Shown here: piece by piece, positions 14,139-21,836 of the stretch
Numbering within the stretch: the first letter of the stretch is position 1
Layout: each line of letters opens with the position of its first letter
From: DATHWB01 sp041744795
GTDB taxonomy: Bacteria > Actinomycetota > Acidimicrobiia > Spongiisociales > ZC4RG35
Assembly: GCA_041744795.1 (NCBI GenBank)
Contig: JBGTKD010000086.1
Location: forward strand, 1-24,171
Direction of reading: 5' to 3'
DNA: 24,171 bases
The notes under the pieces: model-generated
The model's input: the letters and a program-made list of their open reading frames with translations, nothing else
Told to the model about the DNA's origin: nothing
Database searches by the model: none
Translations under genes and position numbers: made by a program

Positions 14139-14725
14139 TGTCCAGGACCAGCCGGGTGGAACGAACCACCAAAGAGACGACCGTCGAGATCGACTTGAAC
14201 CTCGACGGGACCGGAACGGCAAAAGTGGAAACCGGAGTCGGGTTCTTTGACCACTTGCTGACGTCTCTTGCCTCCCATGCTTTGTTGGATCTGACGATCA
14301 CCACCAAGGGAGACCTCGAAATCGACGACCACCACACCGTTGAAGACACCGCTCTCGCCCTCGGTTCGGCCCTCTCCGATGCCTTGGGTGATCGGGCAGG
14401 CATACAGCGCTTCGGCGACGCCACCATCCCCATGGACGAGGCCCTTGCGCGATGCGCGATTGACCTGAGCGGGAGGGCGTACGCGGTGATCGACCTAGCG
14501 CTCCGCCAGGACAGGGTCGGAAATTTCTCCACCCAAAACCTCGGCCACGCCGTCGAGTCGCTGGCACGCACGGGCGGATTCTCGATCCATTTGACGGCGT
14601 CCGGGTACAACGATCATCACGTCGCCGAAGCCGCCTTCAAGGCGATCGCTCGTTCACTGCGGGCAGCAGTGGAGTTTGACCCCCGGCGAGAAGGGGTGGC
14701 TTCCACAAAGGGCACCCTCACGTGA
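14138..14725 (+). CDS. hisB: Imidazoleglycerol-phosphate dehydratase (monofunctional)
   Basis: The 195-residue enzyme dehydrates imidazole glycerol phosphate to imidazole acetol phosphate. The two metal-binding repeats are clear: GFFDHLL (H39) with DDHHTVED (63-70), and NDHHVAEAAFKA (158-169, H160, H161, E164). It lacks the N-terminal phosphatase domain of enterobacterial HisB, so histidinol phosphatase must be encoded elsewhere. GGAG five bases before the ATG and a TGATG overlap with hisD fix the start. Confidence 0.97.
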   Translation: MSRTSRVERTTKETTVEIDLNLDGTGTAKVETGVGFFDHLLTSLASHALLDLTITTKGDLEIDDHHTVEDTALALGSALSDALGDRAGIQRFGDATIPMDEALARCAIDLSGRAYAVIDLALRQDRVGNFSTQNLGHAVESLARTGGFSIHLTASGYNDHHVAEAAFKAIARSLRAAVEFDPRREGVASTKGTLT

Positions 14726-15336
14726 CCAAACCGTTGATCGCAGTGGTCGACCATGGAGCGGGAAATCTCGTATCGATCGCCCGGGGCCTGGAACGAGCGG
14801 GCGCCAGCGTCCTGGTCGCCGTCTCCCCTGATGACCTCGGAGAGGTTGACGGAATAGTGCTGCCGGGCGTGGGAGCCACCGCAAGCGTCATGAACGGAAT
14901 CCGGGACGCAGGCTTCGAGCGAGCTCTCAAAGAGACCTCGCTGCCTCTTTTCGGAATCTGCGTCGGTATGCAGGTCCTATTCGAAGGCTCGAACGAAGAC
15001 GGCGCATCGGGCCTAGGGCTTCTCGCCGGATCCGTCGAACGTTTACGCAATGCGCCGACGCTCCCGCACATCGGGTGGAACGAGATCGCGACTGGAACCG
15101 ATCCTCTTTTTGAGGGTCTGCCGCCAGTACCCGAGGTCTACTTCGTCCATTCATTCGCTCCGGTCCCTGACGATCCTGCATTGGTCATCGCCCGTGCCTC
15201 GCACGGCGACTCGTTCGTGGCGGCGGTGAGATCGGGACTGGTATCCGGCACCCAATTCCATCCCGAACGTTCAGGCGATATCGGCCTGAGCATCTTGTCG
15301 AATTTCGTGATGTCGACTGTTCGAGAGCCGGCATGA
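14722..15336 (+). CDS. hisH: Imidazole glycerol phosphate synthase, glutamine amidotransferase subunit
   Basis: This 204-residue class I glutaminase provides ammonia to HisF. The catalytic triad is C80 (FGICVGMQ), H180 and E182 (GTQFHPERSG). The N-terminal VVDHGAGNLVSI is typical. The GTG start overlaps the hisB stop, and its stop overlaps hisF as ATGA, in keeping with one-to-one assembly of the HisH-HisF complex. Confidence 0.96.
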   Translation: MTKPLIAVVDHGAGNLVSIARGLERAGASVLVAVSPDDLGEVDGIVLPGVGATASVMNGIRDAGFERALKETSLPLFGICVGMQVLFEGSNEDGASGLGLLAGSVERLRNAPTLPHIGWNEIATGTDPLFEGLPPVPEVYFVHSFAPVPDDPALVIARASHGDSFVAAVRSGLVSGTQFHPERSGDIGLSILSNFVMSTVREPA

Positions 15337-16100
15337 CAGTTCGCACACGCGTGATCCCGTGTCTCGACGTGCGAGACGGCCGTGTGGTCAAAGGCGTCAA
15401 CTTCGTGAACCTCACCGATGAGGGCGACCCGGTAGAGATGGCCGAGCGCTACGCGTCCGAAGGTGCGGACGAGATTTGCTACCTCGACATTTCCGCCTCA
15501 CCCGACGGCAGACCCACGATGCTGGACGTCGTCAGACGCACCGCCGAAAACGTGTTCGTGCCACTCACTGTTGGAGGAGGTGTTCGGTCTTCTGACGACA
15601 TGAAAGCCACACTCAGGGCGGGTGCGGACAAGGTAGGCATCAACACTGCGGCCGTCCTTCGGCCCGACCTCATCACAGAGTGTGCCAACCGGTTCGGAAG
15701 CCAATGTGTTGTTCTCGCCATCGATGCCCGCCGGACGCCAAACGGGTCCTTCGAGGTGGTGGTCAACGGTGGGCGCACTCCGACTGGACGCGACGCACTC
15801 GAATGGGCGAGGGAGGGCACAGAGCGTGGCGCTGGCGAGATCCTTCTCACATCGATGGACACAGACGGGACAAAGGACGGCTTCGACATCGAACTGACCA
15901 GGGCCGTCGTCGCTTCGGTGGGTGTGGCCGTCATCGCTTCTGGAGGGGCAGGATCGCCAATGCATTGCGTGGAGGCCGTCACGGAGGGGGGCGCTTCGGC
16001 CGTTCTCGCCGCATCGATCTTCCACCGCAGGGAGATCGAGATTTCCGCCGTTAAATGGGCAATGGCATCAGCCGGCATTCTCGTCCGCGGGGCAGCCTGA
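15333..16100 (+). CDS. hisF: Imidazole glycerol phosphate synthase, cyclase subunit
   Basis: The 255-residue (beta/alpha)8 barrel converts PRFAR and ammonia to imidazole glycerol phosphate and AICAR. Catalytic aspartates D12 (IPCLDV) and D131 (LAIDARR) are present, with phosphate loops VGGGVRS and ASGGAGSP. It works with HisH, which is encoded directly upstream with an overlapping start, and is paralogous to HisA, which lies on the other strand. Confidence 0.97.
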   Translation: MTVRTRVIPCLDVRDGRVVKGVNFVNLTDEGDPVEMAERYASEGADEICYLDISASPDGRPTMLDVVRRTAENVFVPLTVGGGVRSSDDMKATLRAGADKVGINTAAVLRPDLITECANRFGSQCVVLAIDARRTPNGSFEVVVNGGRTPTGRDALEWAREGTERGAGEILLTSMDTDGTKDGFDIELTRAVVASVGVAVIASGGAGSPMHCVEAVTEGGASAVLAASIFHRREIEISAVKWAMASAGILVRGAA

Positions 16101-16705
16101 TGTTGTGGCCCGAAGGTGTCGGCCTCTTGCCTGCGATCGTCCAAGACTCCGCATCTGGCAGGGTTCTCATGTTGGCGTGGATGAACGCCGAGTCCTTCTC
16201 AGAAACGAACCGGACGGGTCGCGTGACCTTCTGGTCGAGGTCGCGCTCGGAACTGTGGGAGAAGGGGGCCACGAGCGGCAACACTCTCGAACTGGTAGCG
16301 ATGAGGTGGGACTGCGATTCCGACGCGATCCTCGTCACCGCCGAACCACGTGGACCGGTGTGTCACACCGGATCCGTTACGTGTTTTGACGACGAACCGC
16401 TTGGAGCAGGCTTCGCCGGTCTCGATGAACTCTGGAACGTGATCGCCGCCCGAGCTGAGCATCGACCGGCTGGCTCGTACACGACCAAGTTGATCTCCGA
16501 GGGCCCGGAGGGTCCCGGCCGGAAGGTAACCGAGGAGGCCGTTGAGGTACTCCTCGCCGCCAAGGAGCATGCGGCAGGCGTGGCTGACGACCGGCGGGTC
16601 GCCGAGGAGGTAGCTGACCTCCTCTATCACACGCTCGTCGTATTGGCTGAACGCGACATCAACCCGCGCCTAGTTCTGGAAGTCCTGGCTGATAGAAGGC
16701 GCTAA
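16100..16705 (+). CDS. hisIE: Bifunctional phosphoribosyl-AMP cyclohydrolase / phosphoribosyl-ATP pyrophosphatase
   Basis: The 201-residue fusion performs steps two and three of the pathway. The HisI part (about 1-105) has AWMN, FWSRSRSELWEKGATSGN (44-61), and probable zinc cysteines C72 (DCDSDA), C88 and C95. The HisE part (about 107-201) has SYTTKL, GRKVTEEAVEVLLAA and EEVADLLYHTLVVLAE, with acidic metal ligands E145, E146, E169, E170 and D173. The frame is open 15 codons upstream, but the ATG at 16100 overlaps the hisF stop as TGATG and starts the conserved domain. In many actinomycetes HisI and HisE are separate; the fusion here is notable. It is the last his gene of the operon. Confidence 0.95.
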   Translation: MLWPEGVGLLPAIVQDSASGRVLMLAWMNAESFSETNRTGRVTFWSRSRSELWEKGATSGNTLELVAMRWDCDSDAILVTAEPRGPVCHTGSVTCFDDEPLGAGFAGLDELWNVIAARAEHRPAGSYTTKLISEGPEGPGRKVTEEAVEVLLAAKEHAAGVADDRRVAEEVADLLYHTLVVLAERDINPRLVLEVLADRRR

Positions 16706-16750
16706 AGCGACAGCCCGTTTGTTGGCGCATCGATCTGCCAGCATGACGGC

Positions 16751-17230
16751 ATGTTCCGCCGCCTCGCCCTGTTCTCAGCGCTCGTATTGTTACTCACAGC
16801 GTGCGCTGCTGGCGGACAGACCGAAGGTGTACCCGGCGAACTTCCCACTATGACTGCTGAGCAGTTCGCAGCCGAGATCGAGGCTTCGGCGCTGCCAATC
16901 GTCGTGAACCTATGGGCGTCATGGTGCATACCGTGTCGCTCCGAGGCTCCCCTACTGCGCGAGGCTCACGCCGCTTTCGGCGAGCGTGTCCGATTCCTTG
17001 GCGTGGCAACCGAAGACGCCCCCGCCAACTCGCTGGCCTTCATCGCCGAGTTCAACTTGGCCTTCGAGAACGTCTCCGACCGACCCGCCGACATCCGAGG
17101 ATGGCTGGGTGCGGCAGGGCTGCCTGTGACGGTGTTCATTCGTCCGGGCGGTGAGATCCTGCGCACGCATTACGGGGTGATCGATGACCAGGCGCTAGCC
17201 CTCGGCATCGACGACCTGCTCGCAGGCTGA
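16751..17230 (+). CDS. TlpA/CcmG-like thioredoxin lipoprotein
   Basis: The 159-residue product has a lipoprotein signal: basic MFRR, a hydrophobic run, and lipobox LTAC with C18 as the lipidated residue. The thioredoxin fold carries the redox motif W58-C-I-P-C62 (WASWCIPCRSEAP) and the cis-proline loop GLPVTVFI. It is therefore an exported, membrane-tethered thiol-disulphide oxidoreductase of the TlpA/ResA/CcmG type, some of which reduce the apocytochrome CxxCH site before haem attachment. The nearby ccm operon makes that role attractive but unproven. No ribosome binding site is clear. It lies 45 bases after hisIE and is coupled to the next gene by overlapping TGATG. Confidence 0.88.
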   Translation: MFRRLALFSALVLLLTACAAGGQTEGVPGELPTMTAEQFAAEIEASALPIVVNLWASWCIPCRSEAPLLREAHAAFGERVRFLGVATEDAPANSLAFIAEFNLAFENVSDRPADIRGWLGAAGLPVTVFIRPGGEILRTHYGVIDDQALALGIDDLLAG

Positions 17231-17922
17231 TGGAATTCACGCTCCTGGCTGCCGCCCTCACTGGTGCCGCAGCGGTCTGGGTTGCCAACCGCCTGCTCCG
17301 CGACAGGATCAAGGTGGAGCGTCCCACAGACGTTCTGATTGGAGCCGCAGCCGTCGGCCTGCTCGTCGGACGCCTGGCATCCATGATCGAGGCAGGCGTC
17401 AACCCGTTGACCCAACCGGCGGACATCCTGATCGTGCGAGGCGGCGTGTCTACCGCGTTCGCGGCGATCGGTGCGCTGGGCGTTCTGGTCTGGACTAACA
17501 GAAGTCAACTGCCTGTCGCTCTCGACCATCTCGCTCCGGGCGCGATTGCTGGCTTGGCCGGCTGGCACGGCGGATGTGTCTGGAGGGGGACCTGCCTGGG
17601 AGCCGCCACCGACCTGCCATGGGCGATGATTTCACCCAACACAACGGTAAGCCGCCATCCCGTCGAGATCTACGCCGCGCTCGGTTTCTTCCTAGCTGCG
17701 ATCATTGTCTCTCGATTCATTGACCGGTCGTGGACCGCTGTCGGGCTAGGACTGGTGGCCGCCGGGGGGATTCGTCTGGCTACCGAACCTTTGCGCCTGT
17801 CCATCATGGGGGGGCCGGTTGGCTGGTACACCGCCGCTCTCTTCGTCGGAGCTGCGTTGGCGGTTTACGGTCCAAGACTCACCCGCAACCGCCCGCCCGG
17901 CCCGTCGCCGATCGAGATCTGA
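17230..17922 (+). CDS. Divergent Lgt-like (prolipoprotein diacylglyceryl transferase family) membrane protein
   Basis: The 230-residue product has about seven hydrophobic segments. The order of short motifs follows Lgt: VRGGVSTAFAAIG (69-81) in place of the usual GGLxxHGG, ATDLPWAM (126-133), HPVEIYAALG (143-152) in place of HPxxLYE, and R182-L-A-T-E-P. The central Lgt signature GRxGNFxNGE is replaced by GWHGGCVWRGTCLG (111-124), with two cysteines (C116, C122). It is thus a remote paralogue that may not modify lipoproteins in the standard way. Its start overlaps the stop of the thioredoxin lipoprotein gene, hinting at a shared function. The 3' end overlaps the histidine kinase gene by 58 bases, tail to tail. 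Confidence 0.75.
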   Translation: MEFTLLAAALTGAAAVWVANRLLRDRIKVERPTDVLIGAAAVGLLVGRLASMIEAGVNPLTQPADILIVRGGVSTAFAAIGALGVLVWTNRSQLPVALDHLAPGAIAGLAGWHGGCVWRGTCLGAATDLPWAMISPNTTVSRHPVEIYAALGFFLAAIIVSRFIDRSWTAVGLGLVAAGGIRLATEPLRLSIMGGPVGWYTAALFVGAALAVYGPRLTRNRPPGPSPIEI

Positions 17923-19028
17923 CCGCCGTGGGCCTCGACAAGTCCCCGAGCGATCGCCAATCCGAGTCCGGCGCCTGATCCGTCACGAGTGCGGGCAGCA
18001 TCTCCTCGCGAGAAGCGCTCGAAGGCTCTCTCCTTAATCTCGCTGGAAAACCCAGGGCCTTCGTCTGTGACCGTGACAACGCCCAGGGAGCCTTCACGCG
18101 CCACAACGATGTGAACTGTGCCTTCGTCGGGAGAGAATCGGACTGCGTTGTCGACCAGATTCCTCAATACGCGTCCGAGGGCCCACGGGTCGCCCACAAC
18201 TTCTACCGACTCATTAGCGGATGAGACGACGTTCACGCCTCTCTGTGCGGCAAGCGGGGCAAACACCTCGGCGGTCTCGTCCGCCAACTCGGCAAGGTCG
18301 AGGAGTTCGGGATGCAGATCCACAGTGCCGGCCTCGGTGCGCGAGTAGAGGAACAGATCTTCAACCAGTCGTGACAAGTGGGACACATCCCTGTTCATGC
18401 CGATGAGCACCTTCTCGTTGATCTCGAGAACGCCATCCTCTGCGGCCTCGACGGTGGCTCGCAGCGAAGCGAGCGGGGTTCTCAAGTCATGGCCGACGGA
18501 TGCGAGAAACACAGCCCGTTCTTCCTCGGACGCATCGAGCTGGGCGGCCATGGCGTCGAATGCTTCGGCAAGTCGGCCGACCTCGTCACGGCGGGAGACC
18601 TCTGCCCGAGCGGACAGTTCTCCTTGCGCCAGTCGAGTCGCTGCCTCACTCACCCTTGCCAGGTCGGCGCCGGCCTGCCTGCCGAAGGCGATCGCAAGCG
18701 CCGAGCCCAAACCGACCCCAAGCACTAGGGCAGCGAGTACGAGGTTGCGATCATGAACAGACAAGAACATCGTCTGGGCTGCCAGGAAGACCGCCAATCC
18801 CGCCACGCCTACCGACGCAACAGCAATCAGCTGCAACGACGATCCGAGCGACCGCAGTCTGGTGCTCATCTCCCGCCCGACGAGGAATACCGCAACCGTC
18901 ACGATCGCTGCGAGACCGTAGATCGCAGCCAAAGACGTTCTCTCTGCGGCGGTCGGCTGCATCGACACCTCTGTCAGCAAGAGGACGCCGGCCACGATGG
19001 CCGCCACAGCAGAAACGAGCCGAATCAC
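17865..19028 (-). CDS. Membrane sensor histidine kinase
   Basis: The 387-residue product has four membrane helices at about 2-21, 31-51, 65-84 and 94-116 with almost no extracytoplasmic domain. This points to sensing within or at the membrane. A HAMP linker (about 117-168) follows. The HisKA helix carries phospho-acceptor H180 (ASVGHDLRTPL), and the ATPase domain has the N box N290-L-V-D-N294, G1 D322-EGPGF and G2 GAGLGLAIA (352-360). The frame is open to 19151, but the GTG at 19028 overlaps the response-regulator stop as GTGA and directly precedes helix 1. Its partner is the regulator encoded immediately upstream. The signal is unknown. Confidence 0.93.
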   Translation of the reverse strand: MIRLVSAVAAIVAGVLLLTEVSMQPTAAERTSLAAIYGLAAIVTVAVFLVGREMSTRLRSLGSSLQLIAVASVGVAGLAVFLAAQTMFLSVHDRNLVLAALVLGVGLGSALAIAFGRQAGADLARVSEAATRLAQGELSARAEVSRRDEVGRLAEAFDAMAAQLDASEEERAVFLASVGHDLRTPLASLRATVEAAEDGVLEINEKVLIGMNRDVSHLSRLVEDLFLYSRTEAGTVDLHPELLDLAELADETAEVFAPLAAQRGVNVVSSANESVEVVGDPWALGRVLRNLVDNAVRFSPDEGTVHIVVAREGSLGVVTVTDEGPGFSSEIKERAFERFSRGDAARTRDGSGAGLGLAIARGLVEAHGGQISIGDGPGGRLRVSLGP

Positions 19029-19717
19029 GGCTGGAACCGGTAGCCGACGCCCCAAACTGTCTCGAGCCAGCGCGACTCGCCAGTCCCCCCAGGCTCGAGC
19101 TTGGTCCGCAGTCGGCGAATGTGAACCGTCACCGTCGCCGGGTCCTGCCATTCCACCGATGAGTCCCAGACGTCGTGGAGTAGCTGGTTCCGATTGAAGA
19201 CTTGGCGTGGGTGGGAGGCCATGAAGGCGAGAAGGTCGAACTCCTTGGCAGTCAGATCAACCGTCCGTCCGGCGACCCGTACTTCACGGGCAGTCACATC
19301 AATCACGAGCTCCCCGTGTTCGATTACGCCGCCTTCTGGCTGGGGTTTGACCCTGCGCAGCACCGTCCGAACCCTTGCCACCAGTTCCCGCGGCGAGAAG
19401 GGCTTGACAACGTAGTCGTCTGCTCCCGCTTCGAGTCCGAAGACCCGATCTGCCTCTTCGGCGCGCGCTGTTAGGAGGATGACAGGAACGTTCGACTGCG
19501 ATCTCACCTCAGATAACAGGTCCAATCCTGAGGCTCCGGGAAACATCACGTCGAGAATCACCAGATCCGGTTCGGTGCTCGCCAACAGGTCTCGAGCTCC
19601 ATCGGCGTCATCGGCCTGGTCCACCCGGAACCCCTCTCGTTCCAGATAGGCCGCCACCACCTGGCGGACGAGGGGCTCGTCGTCGATGACGAGGATGCGA
19701 TCAGGGCGGGTCGGCAT
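19025..19717 (-). CDS. OmpR/PhoB-family response regulator
   Basis: The 230-residue product has a receiver domain (about 6-120) with acidic pocket D12-D13, phospho-acceptor D56 (LVILDVMFPG), T83 and K105 (VVKPFSP). It also has a C-terminal winged-helix DNA-binding domain (about 130-230: LTAKEFDLLAFMASHPRQVF, VTVHIRRLRTKLEP, VWGVGYRF). The ATG at 19717 is chosen because it begins the conserved domain and has TACGAT six bases upstream; an in-frame ATG at 19777 would run into the divergent promoter region. It forms a two-component pair with the following kinase. It diverges from ccmA, across a region with a direct/inverted repeat, so control of ccm genes and of itself is plausible. Confidence 0.95.
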   Translation of the reverse strand: MPTRPDRILVIDDEPLVRQVVAAYLEREGFRVDQADDADGARDLLASTEPDLVILDVMFPGASGLDLLSEVRSQSNVPVILLTARAEEADRVFGLEAGADDYVVKPFSPRELVARVRTVLRRVKPQPEGGVIEHGELVIDVTAREVRVAGRTVDLTAKEFDLLAFMASHPRQVFNRNQLLHDVWDSSVEWQDPATVTVHIRRLRTKLEPGGTGESRWLETVWGVGYRFQP

Positions 19718-19723
19718 CCATTC

Positions 19724-19729
19724 ATCGTA
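19724..19729 (-). promoter_or_regulatory. Leaderless-type -10 element (TACGAT)
   Basis: On the minus strand TACGAT lies six bases before the response-regulator ATG at 19717, with no ribosome binding site visible. Confidence 0.5.
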
Positions 19730-19763
19730 TTGGCCAGCACCTCGAACTCCGCACTCGGACGGG

Positions 19764-19787
19764 AACTGGTTTCGCAACTGTTTTGCG
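19764..19787. promoter_or_regulatory. Candidate response-regulator site upstream of ccmA
   Basis: AACTGGTTT (19764-19772) and AACTGTTTT (19776-19784) form a direct repeat with a 12-base period, close to the helical-turn spacing favoured by OmpR/PhoB-type regulators. CGCAA and TTGCG (19773-19777, 19783-19787) also form an inverted repeat. The region overlaps a possible -35 (TTGCGT, 19783-19788) of ccmA. The site is in the 102-base region shared with the divergent response-regulator gene. Confidence 0.4.
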
Positions 19788-19807
19788 TCCCCGGTGCTTG
19801 CCGCTCA

Positions 19808-19813
19808 TACACT
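19808..19813 (+). promoter_or_regulatory. Leaderless-type -10 element (TACACT) of the ccm operon
   Basis: TACACT lies six bases before the ccmA ATG at 19820. A -35-like TTGCGT lies 19 bases upstream of it. No ribosome binding site is visible, so ccmA is probably read from a leaderless message. Confidence 0.5.
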
Positions 19814-19819
19814 CGCCCG

Positions 19820-20452
19820 ATGCCCGATCCTCTCGTGGTGCTGGACCACGTGTCCGTTCGCTTCGGACCGACCCCCATCTTGTCCTCAGTCGACCTGCGC
19901 GTCGAGGCGGGCCAGGTCGTTGGCGTTGCCGGCCCCAACGGCATCGGCAAGACCACCCTGCTGGGCGTGGTAGCCACATTGGTTCCCATCTCGTCCGGAA
20001 AAGGTTCGGTCCTCGGAGCCACGCTCGGGACTCAGGACGCCCGAGGGGTTCGGTCCCGAATCGGGTGGTCAGGCCACGACCCGGCTCTGTACGACCAACT
20101 GACGTTGCGCGAGAACTTGCACCTGATCGCCGACCTAGCGGCCCTCGATCGGGCAACCGCAGACGAGGCGTTGGAGCGGGTCGGACTCACAGCCGCAGGG
20201 CACCGACGATCAGCAGACGCTTCCAACGGAATGCGAAGACGCACCGACCTGGCTTCGTTGCTGATGCGACGCCCTGACCTGGTTCTCCTCGACGAGGCCC
20301 ATGCCGGACTCGACTCCGAGGCCGACACGATCATCGACGCCCTCGTGAAGGTGACTACCCGGAAGGGTGGCGGCGTGATCATGGTCTCTCACGACGCCGA
20401 GCGCCTGCGGGACGAAACCGATGTGGTGATCGCACTGGACCGGGCGACATGA
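19820..20452 (+). CDS. ccmA: Cytochrome c maturation ABC transporter ATP-binding protein CcmA
   Basis: The 210-residue ATPase powers the CcmABCD complex, which releases holo-CcmE from CcmC. Walker A is GPNGIGKTT (38-46). The signature is the degenerate SNGMRRR (135-141) typical of this ABC subgroup. Walker B is LVLLDEA (154-160), and the switch histidine is H191. The short length fits CcmA. The frame is open from 19730, but the ATG at 19820 is supported by the TACACT promoter element and the conserved start. Its stop overlaps ccmB as ATGA. Confidence 0.9.
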   Translation: MPDPLVVLDHVSVRFGPTPILSSVDLRVEAGQVVGVAGPNGIGKTTLLGVVATLVPISSGKGSVLGATLGTQDARGVRSRIGWSGHDPALYDQLTLRENLHLIADLAALDRATADEALERVGLTAAGHRRSADASNGMRRRTDLASLLMRRPDLVLLDEAHAGLDSEADTIIDALVKVTTRKGGGVIMVSHDAERLRDETDVVIALDRAT

Positions 20453-21123
20453 CCCAGTTCTGGAGACAGGCGCTTGCGATCGTCAAGCGAGACCTGATCG
20501 TCGAGGGCCGTTCCCGAGAGACCTTGGCCGTCGTGCTCCCGTTCGCCGCGGCGGCGGTCTTCGTGGTCCCGTTCGCGACCGACGCCCTCGAAGCTCGCCT
20601 CTCCACCATCGCCTACCCGGTGTACTGGCTGGTAGCCCTCCTGTTTGGGATGCAGGTAGCGCTGCGCCAAACCGGCGTCGAGTCCCAGGCCCAGCGCCGC
20701 CAACTCTCGCTGCTCGGAGTCGACCCCGTGGCACGCTTCGCTGGGCGGGTCATCGCGGGCTCGGCACTGGTGTTGTTGGTCCTAGCGGTGACCGCGCCGT
20801 TGATTTTCCTGTTCTACAACCCCGAAGCGATCCCCCGACCTTGGACGATGGCAGGGGTGCTGGTCCTCTTCGCATTGGGAATCGCCATGCTGTCCACCCT
20901 GGCAGGCGACGTGACCACCGGACTCGCCGCCCGCACCACTCTCGCCTCGCTGTTGGTGGTTCCGGTATCGGTTCCGTTACTTCTGGGGGCGGCCCAGACC
21001 CTGGAATCGCTCATCCGTGGCCGAACTACCCTTCCCTGGGTGCTGACGCTGGTCATCACCGACCTGGTCTTGGCAGTCACAGGCGTACTGACCGCACGCT
21101 CGCTGGAGGAATCGAACACATGA
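20449..21123 (+). CDS. ccmB: Cytochrome c maturation membrane protein CcmB
   Basis: The 224-residue product has about six membrane helices and is the ABC permease-like partner of CcmA. FWRQALAIVKRDLIVEGRSRE at the N-terminus, QRRQLSLLGVDP and the helix pair after residue 95 fit the family. Loss of CcmB blocks the release of haem-loaded CcmE in well-studied organisms. The ATGA overlap with ccmA and with ccmC supports one operon. Confidence 0.9.
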   Translation: MTQFWRQALAIVKRDLIVEGRSRETLAVVLPFAAAAVFVVPFATDALEARLSTIAYPVYWLVALLFGMQVALRQTGVESQAQRRQLSLLGVDPVARFAGRVIAGSALVLLVLAVTAPLIFLFYNPEAIPRPWTMAGVLVLFALGIAMLSTLAGDVTTGLAARTTLASLLVVPVSVPLLLGAAQTLESLIRGRTTLPWVLTLVITDLVLAVTGVLTARSLEESNT

Positions 21124-21836
21124 ACCGATCGATCGCGAGGGCCACCCTCGGATCCCTCGCACTCATCGCCATCACAGCCGGTCTGTGGCTGGCCTTCATG
21201 TCGTCTCCCGACGTGTTCCAGCGGGATTACGTACGAATCATGTACGTGCACGTTCCCGGGTCGTGGCTGGCATTTCTCGCGTTCGGAGTCACCGCCCTCG
21301 CATCGCTCGCCTGGCTGATCTCCAAACGCATGGTGTTCGACCGGATAGCGGAGGCATCAGCCGAGATCGGCGTGCTTTTCACCACTGTGTCCCTCCTGAC
21401 AGGCATGCTGTGGGGCTACCCGGTGTGGGGAACCTTCTGGGATTGGGGTGACCCGCGGATGGCATCGACCGCTCTCATGTTCTTCGTATATCTCGGTTAC
21501 CTGGCACTGCGCAGGGCAGTGAGCGATCCAACTGCGAGAGCGCGCCGGTCGGCCATTCTTGGAATGATCGCGGTCGTCCAGGTTCCGCTTGTCTACTTCT
21601 CGGTCACCTTGTGGCGATCGCTTCACCAGGGAATGACGGTCAGGCCCGACGGAATAGCGATGGATGGATCGATGGTTGCAGCACTGCTCGTGAACATCGC
21701 CGCCTTCACGGTCCTCTACGCCTATCTGATGGTCGAAAGAACCCTCCTGGCTCGCCTAGAGACCGAAACAGCGGTGGTCGAGACCGAGTTGGCGGGCAGG
21801 TCCGTCGAGCGGCCCAACCTCGAAGGTCTCGCATGA
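21120..21836 (+). CDS. ccmC: Haem-handling protein CcmC
   Basis: The 238-residue product has six membrane helices and the external tryptophan-rich WWD-type motif, WGYPVWGTFWDWGDPRM (98-114), which holds haem for transfer to CcmE. The two conserved haem-ligand histidines appear as H44 (YVHVPGSW) and H169 (WRSLHQG). The frame extends upstream inside ccmB, but GGAGGA nine bases before the ATG at 21120 and the ATGA overlap fix the start. Confidence 0.95.
   Translation: MNRSIARATLGSLALIAITAGLWLAFMSSPDVFQRDYVRIMYVHVPGSWLAFLAFGVTALASLAWLISKRMVFDRIAEASAEIGVLFTTVSLLTGMLWGYPVWGTFWDWGDPRMASTALMFFVYLGYLALRRAVSDPTARARRSAILGMIAVVQVPLVYFSVTLWRSLHQGMTVRPDGIAMDGSMVAALLVNIAAFTVLYAYLMVERTLLARLETETAVVETELAGRSVERPNLEGLA

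Noticed and set aside
12849..16705. Possible hisC or histidinol phosphatase within the his operon
   Set aside because: Every frame between hisG and the end of hisIE is accounted for by hisD, B, H, F and IE, so these functions must be encoded outside the window.
16706..16750. The gap after hisIE examined for a terminator or promoter
   Set aside because: No stable hairpin, T-run or convincing -10/-35 pair was seen; read-through from the his operon into the thioredoxin gene is possible but unproven.
19486..19493. GAACGTTC considered as a second LexA site
   Set aside because: It lacks the four-base spacer of the LexA box and lies inside the response-regulator coding region.
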